From: Methylorubrum populi
GTDB taxonomy: Bacteria; Pseudomonadota; Alphaproteobacteria; Rhizobiales; Beijerinckiaceae
Reading direction: 5' to 3'
Assembly: GCF_002355515.1 (NCBI RefSeq)
Contig: NZ_AP014809.1
Span: forward strand, 919,501-983,500
DNA length: 64,000 bases
Position numbers and translations under genes: made by a program. Below, piece by piece: positions 63,558 to 64,000 of this stretch (the first letter of the stretch is position 1; every line of letters starts with the position of its first letter). The notes beneath the pieces are model-generated. The model did not search any database and was not told the origin of the DNA. It was given only the letters and a program-made list of their open reading frames with translations.

Positions 63558-64000
63558 ATGTCTCAGCCGATCGAACCCGCCCCGTCTCCGGACGGCGCCG
63601 CCCTGCACGGGCCCGTGGCGCGTCTGCTGCGGCCGCTGGTGCGCCTGCTGGTTCAGCGCGGCATCACCTTCCCGGCGCTCACCAACCTGCTGCGCGAACT
63701 CTACGTGAACGTCGCCGAGTACGATTTCGCCCTATCCGGCAAGGAGCAGACCGACAGCCGGGTCAGCCTGCTGACGGGCATCCACCGCAAGGAGGTGCGG
63801 CGCCTGCGCGGGGCGGGCGCGCCGGTGAGCCGAGTGCCGGCGACGGTGTCGCGCACGAGCCGGATCATCGCCCGCTGGATCGCCGCGCCCGAATTCACCG
63901 ACGGTCAGGGCCGGCCGCTGCCGCTGCCGCGCTCGGCCGACGATGCGGCTCCCTCCTTCGAGAGCCTGGTCGCGGGCGTGACCAAGGACGTTCGGCCCCG
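63558..64000 (+). CDS. DUF6502 family protein (3' partial)
   Basis: ATG at 63558 and open to the right edge (at least 147 codons). The N-terminus HGPVARLLRPLVRLLVQRGITFPALTNLLRELYVNVAEYDF, with SRVSLLTGIHRKEVRRL, matches DUF6502 proteins, which look like winged-helix/sensor-type regulators of unknown signal. Quoted in parts: LVRLLVQRGITFPAL and LLTGIHRKEV. Three palindromes just upstream suggest (auto)regulation. Confidence 0.75.
   Translation, partial: MSQPIEPAPSPDGAALHGPVARLLRPLVRLLVQRGITFPALTNLLRELYVNVAEYDFALSGKEQTDSRVSLLTGIHRKEVRRLRGAGAPVSRVPATVSRTSRIIARWIAAPEFTDGQGRPLPLPRSADDAAPSFESLVAGVTKDVRP

Overview
The window is high-GC alphaproteobacterial chromosome, most likely a Methylobacterium/Methylorubrum (Hyphomicrobiales). 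The grounds are the very GC-rich third codon positions, the neighbourhood ubiA / rsmE / gshA typical of Rhizobiales-type genomes, lineage families (DUF1489, DUF3775, DUF6101- and DUF6502-like proteins, an Omp25/31-type porin, an HWE kinase), and several families of dispersed GC-rich palindromic repeats between genes. No rRNA, tRNA, phage, IS or CRISPR was recognised. This is ordinary chromosome with an accessory surface-sugar cluster at the left edge.

Layout. 1-6912: a sugar cluster (tandem-domain GT2 glycosyltransferase, glucose-1-phosphate cytidylyltransferase, CDP-glucose 4,6-dehydratase, C-methyltransferase, 3,5-epimerase-like protein, SDR reductase/epimerase), probably making a CDP-linked C-methylated 6-deoxyhexose for LPS or capsule. 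6887-8861: a stand-alone response regulator and bioA. 9058-13957: gcvT-gcvH-gcvP behind a tandem glycine riboswitch. 14021-18573: a small exported protein, bioF, an NlpC/P60 hydrolase, an unknown gene, an SDR and an MgtC-family protein. 18795-25607: a tightly coupled MoxR ATPase / DUF58 / DUF4381 / two vWA / TPR / BatD operon. 25694-35722: catalase-like protein, DMT exporter, a degenerate CYTH protein, MsrB, a YihY/BrkB membrane protein, a LOV-HWE histidine kinase and a malonyl-CoA synthetase.

36056-45904: a collagen-like exported protein, a BaiN/RdsA-type flavoprotein, TerC, PfpI, a cold-shock protein, DUF1489, a CheZ-like phosphatase, an MFS-like transporter and several small unknowns. 46088-50002: an Mla-type lipid transport operon (STAS-MlaE, MlaF, MlaD, lipoprotein). 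50237-57411: CysQ/IMPase-like phosphatase, DUF6101-like, an Rmf/CrpP-like small protein, ubiA, an exported protein, rsmE, asparaginase and gshA. 57441-64000: a polytopic GT-C-like protein, a Gly/Tyr-rich exported protein, TusA-like and Nudix proteins, DUF3775, a phospholipase A2-like exported protein, an outer-membrane beta-barrel, two small coupled membrane proteins, and the start of a DUF6502 gene behind a cluster of three palindromes.

The most unusual features are: palindromic repeat DNA read as protein at the N-terminus of BatD; an insertion of about 57 residues in the sugar reductase; short tandem repeats just upstream of two genes; a CYTH domain that has lost its catalytic residues; and three similar 17-bp palindromes ahead of the DUF6502 gene. 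All assignments come from reading the sequence; no database search was possible.
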